NCBI GenBank assembly: GCA_020073375.1
Contig: JAIQFG010000031.1
Span: 1 to 45,611, forward strand
Length of the DNA: 45,611 bases
Source of the DNA: Terriglobia bacterium
Lineage (GTDB): Bacteria > Acidobacteriota > Terriglobia > Acidiferrales > UBA7541
Direction of reading: 5' to 3'
Shown here: positions 24,385-32,783 of the stretch, piece after piece
Position numbering within the stretch: position 1 is the stretch's first letter
Layout: the number at the start of each line of letters is the position of its first letter
Translations under genes and position numbers: made by a program
The notes under the pieces: generated by a model
What the model was told of the DNA's origin: nothing
Database searches by the model: none
What the model saw: the letters and a program-made list of their open reading frames with translations, nothing else

Positions 24385-25212
24385 ATGCACATGCAAGATT
24401 TTGCGAATGCAATTCCCCGCCGCGTTTTGCGCCGGGCACGAAAGTGCCCTTCCCAAGCCATGCGCTGGAGCGGTTCCGCCGCGCTCGCTTTCTTCTCCCT
24501 GATTTTCATCGCCGCGCCTGCGGATGGGCAGACTCAACCTTCCGCTCCGGATTTGCCCGCGCGGATTGCGATTCCCGCGGGCCAGCCAATTCCCGTTGCA
24601 CTCGACAGCACGATTTCCACGGTCAACTCGAAACGGGGACAGATCGTGACGTTTCGCATGCTGTACTCGATGCCATTGGGCGATGGGCTGGAAATACCGC
24701 CGCAAACCCAGATCCTCGGCCACGTGGTGGACGTACAGCGCCCAGCGCATTTCAGCCGGGAAGGTGAGCTGCGGCTGGCTGTGGATGAGATTCATCTGCA
24801 CCCGGACGGCCGCGCAACCATCGCCGCGCACCTGGACTCGGATGAAATGAAGGGTGAGGGCCGCTTCACGAACGACAATCCTCACCCGGCCGATCTGCAC
24901 CCTGTGGTCATCCAGTCCGCCGGAGGCGCGGTGCTTGGGGCAGCCAGCGCCGGCGCAAGCGGCGCGGGGATCGGCGCGGGAACCGGCGCAGCATTGGCCG
25001 TGCTGATCCTGAAGTCGCCGCGCGGGCAGGACGTCTATCTCGAACAAGGCATGCGCTTCGCGGTAATTCTCGATGAGCCGGCCTACGTGAGCGTCGCGGC
25101 CGTGCGCGCCGCGCAACAGGAATTCAACAGTCGTCCCCGGCCCGCATCGCCGGAGCCGAATTCGCAAAACGGTTCGCCCCAACTTAAGCGGAGGCCAGCC
25201 CCGCGGCAATAG
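24385..25212 (+). CDS. Exported glycine-zipper protein, function unknown
   Basis: The 275-residue protein has a long basic N-region and a hydrophobic signal (SAALAFFSLIFIAAP). The mature part has a beta-rich domain (IPVALDSTISTVNSKRGQ, then EIPPQTQILGHVVDVQ), a glycine zipper (GGAVLGAASAGASGAGIG, about 185-205) and a short beta segment VYLEQGMRFAVILDEP. The end is Pro/Arg-rich. This layout recurs in Acidobacteriota proteins of unknown role; an envelope function is likely. AGGAAAG lies 7 nt before the ATG at 24385; the ATG at 24361 is an alternative. Confidence 0.72.
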   Translation: MHMQDFANAIPRRVLRRARKCPSQAMRWSGSAALAFFSLIFIAAPADGQTQPSAPDLPARIAIPAGQPIPVALDSTISTVNSKRGQIVTFRMLYSMPLGDGLEIPPQTQILGHVVDVQRPAHFSREGELRLAVDEIHLHPDGRATIAAHLDSDEMKGEGRFTNDNPHPADLHPVVIQSAGGAVLGAASAGASGAGIGAGTGAALAVLILKSPRGQDVYLEQGMRFAVILDEPAYVSVAAVRAAQQEFNSRPRPASPEPNSQNGSPQLKRRPAPRQ

Positions 25213-25325
25213 CCCACTGCGGGGGCCTGTACCAAAGGACAGTCTTTTTGAGGGAACATCGCTTGCAAGGCCCCGTCTCCGCTTGAATCGGGCGTGCTAG
25301 ATTAATTGAGGAACCGCAGGATCCG

Positions 25326-25874
25326 ATGAAAGTAGCTTGTTCAAGTTGTGGCGCCCAGCATCAGCTTCCCGACGCGCGGCTGGTGGGGCACGCCCGTGTG
25401 CAATTCCGCTGCGGCAAATGCGGAAAGAGCTCCGTGGTGGATATCGCGCAGAATCCCGACGCGACGCAAATCCTTTCTCCACTCCCCGGATTTGCGCGCA
25501 GCGCGGGAGCGCCGCGGCTTGCCGGCTCTGCCGACGCGGCTAGCCTGCTGCATCTGCCCGTTGGAAAATCCATCGCGCTTTCGGTGATCGCCGGCCCGGC
25601 CCGAGGTCTTGTCTACAACGTGGAAAAACCGCGCATCGTCCTGGGCCGCGCGGACGCCGACATCACCATCAACGACAAGGAAATTTCGCGCTGGCATTGC
25701 TCGATCGAGATCAACGAAGACGTCATCCGTCTGCGCGATCTGGAATCCACCAATGGCACTTTTTTCGCGGACGAACGCGTGCGCGTCGCCGAACTCAAGC
25801 ATCTCTCCGAATTCCGCATCGGTTCCACCGTCTTCCTGCTGAGCGTTACGCCAAAACTCGCCACTGTCCGCTGA
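25326..25874 (+). CDS. Zinc-ribbon plus FHA domain protein
   Basis: The 182-residue cytoplasmic protein starts with an MJ0042-type zinc ribbon (CSSCGAQHQLPD, then FRCGKCGKSSVVD; Cys pairs within residues 5-33), then a linker, then a forkhead-associated domain. The FHA signature is complete: IVLGRADADITI, ISRWHCSIEI and LRDLESTNGTFF, with the Arg, Ser and His/Asn residues that read phosphothreonine. It therefore probably docks on a Ser/Thr-kinase substrate. No kinase gene is adjacent. Confidence 0.9.
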   Translation: MKVACSSCGAQHQLPDARLVGHARVQFRCGKCGKSSVVDIAQNPDATQILSPLPGFARSAGAPRLAGSADAASLLHLPVGKSIALSVIAGPARGLVYNVEKPRIVLGRADADITINDKEISRWHCSIEINEDVIRLRDLESTNGTFFADERVRVAELKHLSEFRIGSTVFLLSVTPKLATVR

Positions 25875-25976
25875 TCGCGCTGGAAACAAAACAACTGGCT
25901 TTCGCAATACTTTTTGGAATTGAGACCCTGCAGTCGGCTAGCCCCGCACTGTCGAACGGCGCGTCAACTTGCTTTT

Positions 25977-26114
25977 GTAGCGCCGGCGTCCCGCCGGCAC
26001 TGTGCAGCCTCCGCTGCGCTCCAATCTGCCGGCGAGACGCCGGCGCCACGAAAACTATGTCGGCGTTTTGACTCGAACCTCGAACGAAAACCGCCGGCAA
26101 GATGCCGGCGCCAC
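25977..26114. repeat. Composite palindromic repeat (gtagcgccggcgt arm), three arms
   Basis: An arm starting GTAGCGCCGGCGTCCCGCCG (25977-25999) and its inverted partner (26027-26049) are followed by a third partial arm at 26091-26114. The same arm family occurs at 43348-43423. It fills most of the 321-bp gap before the glycosyltransferase; no gene is seen there. Confidence 0.85.
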
Positions 26115-26195
26115 AAAACCAACCGCTTCGCCGAAATGCCTACAACCCGCATAACCCCGGCGCATTTCGTGTTACCGTACACGCTTGGATTTCCG

Positions 26196-27008
26196 ATGCC
26201 CGCCCTGACCGCAACTCTGATCGCCTACAACGAGGAACGCGACTTGCCTCGCGCGCTCGCTTCACTTGAGGGAATCGCCGACGAAATCATCCTCGTTGAT
26301 TCCGGATCCACGGATCGCACCCGCGAAATCGCCCGCGCGCACGGCGCACGCGTTTACGCGCGTCAACTGGACAGCCTCGCCGAACAGAAAAATTACGCGG
26401 CATCCTTCTCGTCCAACGACTGGGTGCTGTGCATCGATTGCGACGAGGAACTCGATTCCCGTTTGCGCGCCTCCATCCTGGCCTGGAAGGAAACAACTCC
26501 CGACAAAGCCCACGAGAAAGCCCCCGAGAAAGCTGGCTACGAAATTTCACTGCTGACAAATTATATCGGCGGATGGATTCGCCACTCCGGCTGGCACCCG
26601 GATTACAAAGTGAAGCTTTACAGGCGCGATCTGGGCCGCTTCGTGAATATTCTGCATGAGTCCGTGCAACTGGACGGCCCGGCCGGACGCCTCGACGGCC
26701 ATCTGCTCCACTACACGATCCGTTCGTATGCGGAGCATCGCGCGAAAATGGAATTTCTTACGACCATGGCGGCCCAGGACATGTTCTCGCGCGGCCGCAA
26801 ACAGTGGCGCGCGGCCATGATTTTCGCTCCGCCATGGACATTTTTTCAGCGCCTGATTTTTCAGCTGGGCGTGCTGGACGGGTGGCGCGGCTGGATGATC
26901 GCCTGGCTCTCCGGAATTTATATTTATCTCAAGTACCGCAAGCTGGGCCGTCTGCGTGCAGGAGAAACGCTCACGCGCCGCTCCTGGCCTAATCCCGGTG
27001 AGGCCTGA
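26196..27008 (+). CDS. Family 2 glycosyltransferase (lipooligosaccharide core type)
   Basis: The 270-residue GT-A enzyme has TATLIAYNEERDLPRALASL, the nucleotide-binding EIILVDSGSTDRTREIA, and the metal-binding DCDEELDS. The region GWHPDYKVKLYRRDLGRFV followed by LLHYTIRSYAEH resembles WaaE/KdtX-like transferases acting on lipopolysaccharide core. A hydrophobic C-terminal stretch suggests membrane association. The ATG at 26196 is chosen because it directly begins the GT fold; the ATG at 26136 would add 20 residues. A short charged run, KAHEKAPEKAG, sits in a loop. It ends 2 nt before the next glycosyltransferase. Confidence 0.9.
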   Translation: MPALTATLIAYNEERDLPRALASLEGIADEIILVDSGSTDRTREIARAHGARVYARQLDSLAEQKNYAASFSSNDWVLCIDCDEELDSRLRASILAWKETTPDKAHEKAPEKAGYEISLLTNYIGGWIRHSGWHPDYKVKLYRRDLGRFVNILHESVQLDGPAGRLDGHLLHYTIRSYAEHRAKMEFLTTMAAQDMFSRGRKQWRAAMIFAPPWTFFQRLIFQLGVLDGWRGWMIAWLSGIYIYLKYRKLGRLRAGETLTRRSWPNPGEA

Positions 27009-27010
27009 TC

Positions 27011-28174
27011 GTGCGTCCACTCATCGTCGATCTCGGCAAGGAATTTCGCGGCGGGCAGCACCAGGCATTGCTCCTGCTGCGGGGCCTGTCCAGGTGCGGG
27101 CATTCTCCCGTGTTGATCGCGCTCCGCGATTCCCAGCTGGCGCGGCGCGCAAAGGCCGCCGGCATTTCGGTGAATGAAATTGCTCCCGGATTCCGGCGGC
27201 TTTCCGCGGCGTTGAATATCCGGGGCATGGTGGGCGGCAAACGCGTGGAACTGATCCATGCCAACGAACCCCATGCGCTGAGCGCCGCGTGGCTCGCGCG
27301 ATCTTATCGCTCGGTTCCCTTGATTGTCTCGCGTCGCATCGCGCTCCCCCTCGGCGCGAGTTCCATTTCCCGCGCGCGGTACAGGGCGGCGGCGCGCATC
27401 GTCGCCGTGTCCCGGTTCGTGGCGAAATCCCTGACCGACAGCGGTATCCCATCCGAAAAAATCGAGGTGATTTACGACGGCGTGGAAATTCCGCCGGAAA
27501 CATTTCGCGCGGACCGCGAAGTCGCGCGGACCCGCTTCGGGATTCCACAGGACAGTTTCTGCATCGGAAACGTCGCCGCCTTGGTGCCGGAAAAAGGCCA
27601 TGCCCTGCTCCTTCACGCCTTTGCCGAATTGCAAAAAAGATTGCGGCGGGCGCGGCAGGCCCCGTTGCACGAACGTTCGCAGGCCCATTCGCAGGAACGA
27701 TCGCAGGAAAAAACTCCCGCATGCGCCCTGATTCTTCGCGGCGAAGGCCCGGAAAAATCGCCCGTGCAAAAGCTGGCTCGCGAACTGCAAATTCAAAAGG
27801 ACGTCCACTTCGTGCCGCCGGACACGGATCTCGCAAACATGTTCTCCGCCATGGATCTGTTCGCATTTCCGTCGCACGCCGAACCGCTGGGCAGCGCGCT
27901 GCTTGCGGCCATGGCGCATGGCGTTCCATGCGTGGCGCTGGCCAGCGGCGGTGTTCCAGAAATCATCGAAGACTCAGAGACGGGTTTGCTGGTCCATAGC
28001 CTTGACCCCGCCGCATTCGCCGCCGGCCTGTCGCGCCTGCAGACCGATCTGGAATACGCGCGGGAAATCGGTATCGCCGCGCGGAAGGCAGTCGCCGCCC
28101 GCTTTTCCGCGGATCACATGGTGGACGCGACGTTGAAGTTGTATGGGGAAGTGATGGGGACTGGTGAACGGTGA
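27011..28174 (+). CDS. GT-B glycosyltransferase (GT4/GT1 type)
   Basis: The 387-residue protein has a Rossmann N-domain (GKEFRGGQHQALLLLRGL) and a C-domain with the donor-binding signature FAFPSHAEPLGSALLAAMAH and GGVPEIIEDSETGLLV, containing the EX7E-like Glu pattern. It starts with GTG, 2 nt after the preceding transferase, so the pair is an operon, probably for a surface glycan or core oligosaccharide. A Gln/Glu/Arg/Ser/His-rich low-complexity insert (about residues 220-238, HERSQAHSQERSQEK) sits between the domains and looks like a tandem expansion. Confidence 0.92.
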   Translation: MRPLIVDLGKEFRGGQHQALLLLRGLSRCGHSPVLIALRDSQLARRAKAAGISVNEIAPGFRRLSAALNIRGMVGGKRVELIHANEPHALSAAWLARSYRSVPLIVSRRIALPLGASSISRARYRAAARIVAVSRFVAKSLTDSGIPSEKIEVIYDGVEIPPETFRADREVARTRFGIPQDSFCIGNVAALVPEKGHALLLHAFAELQKRLRRARQAPLHERSQAHSQERSQEKTPACALILRGEGPEKSPVQKLARELQIQKDVHFVPPDTDLANMFSAMDLFAFPSHAEPLGSALLAAMAHGVPCVALASGGVPEIIEDSETGLLVHSLDPAAFAAGLSRLQTDLEYAREIGIAARKAVAARFSADHMVDATLKLYGEVMGTGER

Positions 28175-28224
28175 CTAGTGACTGGTAACCGGTGGAAAAT
28201 CCAAATGGCACCACCCTCAAAACG

Positions 28225-28272
28225 CCAAAAGCGCCGGACATCCCGTTCCCGCGGAATGCCAAGCGCTTTTGG
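28225..28272. terminator. Hairpin between convergent genes, candidate terminator
   Basis: CCAAAAGCGC (28225-28234) pairs perfectly with GCGCTTTTGG (28263-28272) across a 28-nt loop. It lies between the convergent GT-B glycosyltransferase and PilZ genes. T runs nearby are modest (GTTTT on the minus strand), so termination is likely but not certain. Confidence 0.5.
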
Positions 28273-28315
28273 ATACAGATTTATTACGCCAGTTTTTTGC
28301 CTTCGCGTGTTCCTC

Positions 28316-28648
28316 CTATCCTTGCAGCGGTTTCCCTGAACCAACTGGGGTGTTGACTACCCACCTGCCGGTGGGTTCTAGGAACTCAAGTCCGATGACA
28401 AAGCCCGAGCTCTGCGGGCGGCAGTAGGCCACGCGGGCCAGGGCGCGGAAATCGCCGGGCAACGATTCGATTTCCACTTTTTCGTTGCGCCGCCAGCGTC
28501 GAATGCTGGATACGCGCGCGCCGCGCGAGCTTACGTTCTCGGTGAACGAGGTCTCCACTCCGGCCACGCGCTCGCGCCCGTAAATGTGGACCGCCACCGT
28601 CATCGGAATTCTTTTCTCAAGACGCTCGACATCGAATTCGTTGGGCAT
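28316..28648 (-). CDS. PilZ domain protein
   Basis: The 110-residue single-domain protein has the c-di-GMP-binding pattern: an Arg-rich start (RLEKR, residues 9-13) and ENVSSRGARVSS matching the (D/N)xSxxG motif. It should act as a small c-di-GMP effector. GAGGGA precedes the ATG by a few bases. It follows a diguanylate cyclase gene on the same strand with a 55-nt gap that holds a palindromic repeat, which supports a signal-maker plus receptor pair. Confidence 0.88.
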   Translation of the reverse strand: MPNEFDVERLEKRIPMTVAVHIYGRERVAGVETSFTENVSSRGARVSSIRRWRRNEKVEIESLPGDFRALARVAYCRPQSSGFVIGLEFLEPTGRWVVNTPVGSGKPLQG

Positions 28649-28673
28649 GAATTCCCTCAGTGTTGCTTATTCA

Positions 28674-28700
28674 CGGCGGGCTCCAAGTAGAGCCCGCACC
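28674..28700. repeat. Dispersed 27-nt hairpin repeat (copy 1)
   Basis: CGGCGGGCTCCAAGTAGAGC plus seven bases, self-complementary in its core (GGGCTC / GAGCCC). It recurs inverted with one mismatch at 38802-38828. It sits directly after the diguanylate cyclase stop codon. Confidence 0.75.
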
Positions 28701-28703
28701 CGG

Positions 28704-29996
28704 TTATAAACAGGCCGCAATCCGCGCCAGCGTTTGCATGCCGCTGGTGCGGCCCTTCATGCTGTACAGGGCGCGGTCGGCCGCGTTGAACAGCGCGTCA
28801 ATGGTTTCGCCGTCGCGCGGAAACACAGCGGCTCCTACACTTACCGAAATTTGCGGAAATTCGCCGTCCTTGGACAGCCGCTCGCAGATGCGCCGCCCAA
28901 CCGCGCTGGCCGCCTCTTCGCCCGCTTCCGGTAGCACCACGGCAAATTCGTCGCCGCCGTAACGCGCGGCGGTATCCATCGCGCGGGAATGCACGCGCAA
29001 CACGCTCGCCAGCCGGCAAATGGCTCGGCTGCCCACCAGATGCCCGTGCTCGTCGTTGATGGCCTTCAGCTTGTCGAGGTCCAGCAGGAGAACGGAAAAG
29101 GGCCGCCCGGTCCTGCGCGATCGCTGGATTTCCGAATCCATTACGTTGATCAGGGTGCGGTAATTCGAGAGCCCGGTCAGAGGATCGGTGACGGCGAGCT
29201 GGCGGACCTGGTCGAACAGCCGCGCGTTATCCAGCAGCGCTCCGCCCAGCACGACCGCGTAGCTGGTGACCTTCAGCAGCTGGGCCACGGTAAATGGCGC
29301 GTCCAGCAGGCGCTCGGACTGCGTGGCCACCAGATGGCACAGCGCGTTCATCCACAGCGCCGCGCAAAACGTGCGGTCCACCGAGGACGTTCCGTGCCGG
29401 ACCCTGCGTCCGAATCCAAGCGCGGCAAGAGCGAACAAAATGGCGGGCAGCAAATCCCCGGTCCGCGAAAACAGGTCGCCGGGATGCATGGCCGGTTCCA
29501 ATGGAGATCCCAGATAGGCCGCGCTGGTCAGGTAGGCAACCACCACGACGACAAAAAGCGCGACGGCGATTTCCCGTCCGGGCTCACGCGAATTTGGAAC
29601 CCTGCGCTCGACCACCAGCGCCGCAATCAACACCAGCGCGAGCAGCGTCCGGCTGACCATCCAGGAAAGCGGCACATGCGTCTGCATGGCGGAGCCCGCG
29701 GCCAGCGTGTCGTAGAAATTGAACGTCGCGGCGGTCTCGATCACGCCGGAAAGAACGAATCCAAAAGCCAGAATCAGCGTGAGCCGGTCATGCGTGCCGC
29801 GGAATCGCACCATGGCATTTGCCGCGTACGTAAAGCACAGCAGGCTCCCCACAATCTGGAGGTAGGAATAAAGAATGGGCTCGGAGGAAAACGGCTGCTG
29901 GCGAAGCCAGGAGGCTCCGGCGATCGCTGCGGTCACACCGAGGATTCCGAGGAACCATCGGAGGTGATAGCACCAGCTTCGAATTTGACTCAGCAC
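28704..29996 (-). CDS. Membrane diguanylate cyclase (GGDEF)
   Basis: The 430-residue enzyme makes c-di-GMP from two GTP. It has an N-terminal membrane sensor of about seven or eight helices (roughly residues 10-250, MASE-like) and a C-terminal GGDEF domain. The active site RYGGDEFAVVLPEAG is intact (GGDEF at 347-351), and an RxxD inhibitory site (RAMD) lies five residues before it, so product inhibition is expected. GTG at 29996 is preferred, with GGGGAG upstream; an in-frame ATG at 30107 would add 37 non-membrane residues. The neighbouring PilZ gene is a probable effector. Confidence 0.92.
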   Translation of the reverse strand: MLSQIRSWCYHLRWFLGILGVTAAIAGASWLRQQPFSSEPILYSYLQIVGSLLCFTYAANAMVRFRGTHDRLTLILAFGFVLSGVIETAATFNFYDTLAAGSAMQTHVPLSWMVSRTLLALVLIAALVVERRVPNSREPGREIAVALFVVVVVAYLTSAAYLGSPLEPAMHPGDLFSRTGDLLPAILFALAALGFGRRVRHGTSSVDRTFCAALWMNALCHLVATQSERLLDAPFTVAQLLKVTSYAVVLGGALLDNARLFDQVRQLAVTDPLTGLSNYRTLINVMDSEIQRSRRTGRPFSVLLLDLDKLKAINDEHGHLVGSRAICRLASVLRVHSRAMDTAARYGGDEFAVVLPEAGEEAASAVGRRICERLSKDGEFPQISVSVGAAVFPRDGETIDALFNAADRALYSMKGRTSGMQTLARIAACL

Positions 29997-30239
29997 ACCC
30001 ACCGCTCCCCCAGTTGAGCAGTCGATTTGGCCTGTGTTCGAACAGCACAACCAAGAGTGCAAGTTCAGAACCTTTTGGTCCAAGGTGAGAGCAATTTTAT
30101 AATTCACTGATTGGCAAGGGTTTATTCAGCGGGGCCGATGGACGGAGGGCGATGAGGCATTAGGAGTTCCTTAGAATTGGGTAGGAATGTTACCGGTACA
30201 CCCCTGCGCTTCCCATTCCGGCACTGGGTGTTAATAAGT

Positions 30240-30268
30240 TTGACACTAGGGAGTAGCAAATCTATAAA
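30240..30268 (+). promoter_or_regulatory. Near-consensus sigma-70 promoter with no downstream gene on its strand
   Basis: TTGACA, a 17-nt spacer and TATAAA lie on the plus strand. The next plus-strand gene starts at 34056, so the promoter would drive only intergenic sequence and antisense to the CDGSH/moeZ genes, or a small RNA. Confidence 0.4.
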
Positions 30269-30362
30269 GATGGCCCCGAAAATGGCCCTTGGGAGCTAGC
30301 GGTCGAGCCAGAGTGTGCAAAGGGACAAAAAATTCGGCTCAAGATCGCAGGAATGGAAACTG

Positions 30363-30434
30363 CATGTAGCGCCCGCCTTCAGGCGGGCATTGTGCATGAC
30401 CACAAAGTGCCCGCCTGAAGGCGGGCGCTACATG
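30363..30434. repeat. Composite palindromic repeat (cccgccttcaggcggg arm)
   Basis: Two perfect 27-nt inverted arms (30363-30389 and 30408-30434), each internally self-complementary (CCCGCCTTCAGGCGGG), flank an 18-nt spacer. Confidence 0.9.
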
Positions 30435-30464
30435 ATCCTGGTCCATGTTTTCGTTTGGAACTTG

Positions 30465-30692
30465 CTACACCTTCGGCGGGGGCAATTCGCGCGCTTCCTG
30501 CTTGTCTTGAAAACCGGCGGTCTTGTGCGCGCCATCGCAAAAGGGTTTGTTCGCGGAATGCCCGCAACGGCACAACCCGAAGGCTGTTCGCCCGCCGAGC
30601 CCAAAGGAACGGCCTTCCATGTCGACCAGTTCCACTTCGCCTTCGATGCGCAGCGGCCCGTCGTTTCGTACTGTAATCTTAGTAGGTGCCAT
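30465..30692 (-). CDS. CDGSH iron-sulfur domain protein
   Basis: The 75-residue protein contains the 2Fe-2S motif CRCGHSANKPFCDGAH (3 Cys, 1 His) of the mitoNEET/CDGSH family, preceded by a short beta segment. Such proteins hold redox-active clusters and take part in iron or sulfur handling. It is last in a leftward run with a sulfur-carrier pathway, 33 nt after moeZ. This context suggests sulfur or Fe-S metabolism, though the exact role is unknown. Confidence 0.92.
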   Translation of the reverse strand: MAPTKITVRNDGPLRIEGEVELVDMEGRSFGLGGRTAFGLCRCGHSANKPFCDGAHKTAGFQDKQEARELPPPKV

Positions 30693-30725
30693 TCTCGCTC
30701 CCTGTTTGCCGATTCGTGTCCCGCA

Positions 30726-31904
30726 TCAGTACTTTGGCACGGTAGGATCGACTTCGTCCGACCAGGCCAGGATGCCGCCCTTCAGGTTCCAGAGCTTCTT
30801 GAATCCGGCCTTCTGCAGAAACGAAATGGCGTCGGCCGAGCGCTTTCCGCTGCGGCAATGGACAATCATTTCCTTCGAGCTGTCGAGTTCGGCCACGCGG
30901 CGCGGCAATTCCCCCAATGGAATCAATTTGCCGTTCAAATTGCAGATCTGGTACTCGTGCACCTCGCGCACGTCCAGGATAAACACATCGTCGCCGCGAT
31001 CCTGCCGGGCCTTCATTTCTTTCGGTGTAATTTCCGGTATTCCGTCTGTCATTGCAGGGGTCTCCTCGCCACGAATTCCGCAAAATTCCTCGTAATCGAT
31101 CAATTTGGTTACAGTCGGGTGATCGCCGCAAACCGGGCACTCGGGATTCTTGCGGAGCTTGAGTTCCCGGAAACGCATGGCCAGCGCATCGAACAGCAGG
31201 AGCCGCCCGACCAGCGGTTCGCCGGTTCCCAGGATCAGCTTGATCGTTTCCATAGCCTGAATCGAGCCGACGATCCCCGGCAGCACGCCCAGCACGCCGC
31301 CTTCGGCGCACGACGGCACCAGTCCCGGCGGGGGCGGCTCGGGATACAAGCAGCGGTAGCACGGCCCGCCCGGGTATCCGAACACGGTGGCCTGGCCCTC
31401 GAAGCGGAAGATTGAGCCGTATACGTTCGGCTTGCCGAGAATCACACAGGCGTCGTTCACCAGAAAACGCGTTGGGAAATTATCCGTGCCGTCGACGATG
31501 ATGTCGTAATCCTTGAACAGGTCCAGTGCGTTGTCGCTGGTCAGGCGCGTCTCATACGATTGAATATCAATCGACGGATTCAGGGCCGAGAGTCGCGCTT
31601 TGGCCGCATCGGATTTAGGCTTGCCCACGTCGGCGGTCGTGAACGTGACCTGTCGCTGCAGATTGGAATTGTCGACCACGTCGAAATCCACCAGGCCCAG
31701 ATGACCGACGCCGGCGGCGGCCAGATACAGCCCCAGCGGCGCTCCCAGGCCTCCGGTGCCGATGGTCAGCACGCGGGCGCGCTTCAGCTTCAGCTGCCCC
31801 TCCATGCCAACCTCGGGCATGATTAGGTGGCGGCTATAGCGCTGAATCTCTTCCTTGGATAGCTTGACTTCCTCTTGCGATAGGGCTTGCGTCGGAATTG
31901 CCAC
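30726..31904 (-). CDS. moeZ: MoeZ-like adenylyltransferase/sulfurtransferase (E1-like plus rhodanese)
   Basis: The 392-residue protein has a ThiF/MoeB-type E1 domain (about 20-265) with the ATP loop TIGTGGLGAPLG, and zinc ligands CYRCLYPEP and CPVCG. It is fused to a rhodanese domain (about 285-390) with catalytic Cys350 in VHCRSGKRS. It should adenylate the C-terminal Gly of the neighbouring ubiquitin-like carrier and convert it to a thiocarboxylate. The start is GTG, with AGGAG 7 nt upstream. Adjacent genes are the carrier, a JAMM peptidase and a cysteine synthase, matching the CysO/MoeZ route. Confidence 0.93.
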   Translation of the reverse strand: MAIPTQALSQEEVKLSKEEIQRYSRHLIMPEVGMEGQLKLKRARVLTIGTGGLGAPLGLYLAAAGVGHLGLVDFDVVDNSNLQRQVTFTTADVGKPKSDAAKARLSALNPSIDIQSYETRLTSDNALDLFKDYDIIVDGTDNFPTRFLVNDACVILGKPNVYGSIFRFEGQATVFGYPGGPCYRCLYPEPPPPGLVPSCAEGGVLGVLPGIVGSIQAMETIKLILGTGEPLVGRLLLFDALAMRFRELKLRKNPECPVCGDHPTVTKLIDYEEFCGIRGEETPAMTDGIPEITPKEMKARQDRGDDVFILDVREVHEYQICNLNGKLIPLGELPRRVAELDSSKEMIVHCRSGKRSADAISFLQKAGFKKLWNLKGGILAWSDEVDPTVPKY

Positions 31905-31945
31905 GGACGTTCTCCTGTAGATCCCTGTCCCGCTATTTTCGCAAT

Positions 31946-32239
31946 TTAATTCTCGCGCCGAGCGGACCCGCCGGCGATCGAGGGCACGATGCTGATGGTG
32001 TCGCCGTCCTTGGTGGCCGTGTTTTCCTTTTCCAGAAAGCGGATGTCCTCATCGTTCAGGTATACGTTCACAAAGCTGCGGAGCCTGCCGTCATCGGTAA
32101 ACAGATGCTTGCGCAACTCGCCAAAGGTGGCCGTCAAATGGCCGAGCGCCTCGCCCACCGTGGCGGCCGTACATTCGATGCTCGCCTGCTTCCCGGTGAA
32201 TTGGCGCAGCGGTGTTGGAACCATTACCTTTACGGCCAT
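31946..32239 (-). CDS. CysO/MoaD/ThiS-like sulfur-carrier protein with C-terminal extension
   Basis: The 97-residue beta-grasp protein has VKVMVPTPLRQFTG at the start and DGDTISIVPSIAGG at the end. The di-glycine (90-91) is not terminal: six further residues (SARREN) follow, so it must be trimmed before activation, presumably by the adjacent JAMM peptidase. AAGGGGGAA lies about 9 nt upstream of the ATG at 32239, which excludes an upstream in-frame start at 32263. Its place between a JAMM peptidase and MoeZ, with cysteine synthase in the same run, supports a CysO-type role in cysteine synthesis rather than molybdopterin or thiamine. Confidence 0.87.
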   Translation of the reverse strand: MAVKVMVPTPLRQFTGKQASIECTAATVGEALGHLTATFGELRKHLFTDDGRLRSFVNVYLNDEDIRFLEKENTATKDGDTISIVPSIAGGSARREN

Positions 32240-32317
32240 ACGGAAATATTCCCCCTTAATCATCTCTGGATCGGATGCCGCAACCCCTGTGCAAGTTTCA
32301 GCCTGCCAGGGCCAACC

Positions 32318-32758
32318 CTAGCTTGCCTGGGTGGACGCCTGAGCGGAAGTGACGTCCTCGGGCTGAAATTTCGACCGGTCGTCTTCCAGGCGCCAGGACG
32401 TCAAATCTTTCGGCGCGCCGGCCTCGACGCTGACAATCACGTAGCTATACCACGGCCAGGCGTGTTCACGGTCAAATTCGCTGGGCCGCGCCGGGTGATC
32501 CGGATGGGAATGATACCACCCCAGCAGGTCGAGTCCACGCTCGGCTGCGGCGCGCTCGGCGGCGCGAAAATCTTCCGGAGTAATCGAAAAGCGGTTGCGT
32601 GGCGAATCGTCCCGGCGATTGATCAGCGGAAACAGGGCGCGAACTTCCCTGGCCGCTCCGCCGTCGGTTCCGAGCATTGCGCCGCAGCACTCGTGGGGAT
32701 AATCCTTCGCGCCGTGCTCGCGGATTTGTTTGTCGATATTGGGCGATAGCTGCAACAT
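32318..32758 (-). CDS. mec: JAMM/MPN+ (M67) metallopeptidase, Mec-like
   Basis: The 146-residue protein has the zinc-binding JAMM motif HSHPDHPARPSEFD (His83, His85, Ser93, Asp96: HxHx7SxxD) and an upstream Glu in HECCGAMLG. In mycobacteria the equivalent Mec enzyme hydrolyses the CysO-cysteine adduct; in related pathways JAMM enzymes trim carrier tails. Here it may do either, given the SARREN tail on the carrier. It lies 25 nt after the cysteine synthase and 78 nt before the carrier. The ATG at 32758 follows a GTG that is also in frame. Confidence 0.9.
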   Translation of the reverse strand: MLQLSPNIDKQIREHGAKDYPHECCGAMLGTDGGAAREVRALFPLINRRDDSPRNRFSITPEDFRAAERAAAERGLDLLGWYHSHPDHPARPSEFDREHAWPWYSYVIVSVEAGAPKDLTSWRLEDDRSKFQPEDVTSAQASTQAS

Positions 32759-32783
32759 CACGCGGTTCTCACTTTGAGAATTT

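Larger units (their letters stand above)
29997..30464. other. Intergenic region with orphan promoter and palindrome
   Basis: This gap separates the diguanylate cyclase (starting leftward) and the CDGSH gene (ending here). I see no protein gene. It contains a near-consensus promoter facing right (30240-30268) and a perfect 27-nt inverted repeat (30363-30434). Confidence 0.5.

Noticed and set aside
25977..26114. Possible CRISPR-like repeat array
   Set aside because: The copies are inverted relative to each other, with uneven gaps and no spacers; they are palindromic intergenic repeats.
28160..28200. Short repeats of the type actggtgaacggtgactagtg as an attachment site
   Set aside because: They are imperfect tandem runs at the end of a glycosyltransferase gene, with no integrase or tRNA nearby.
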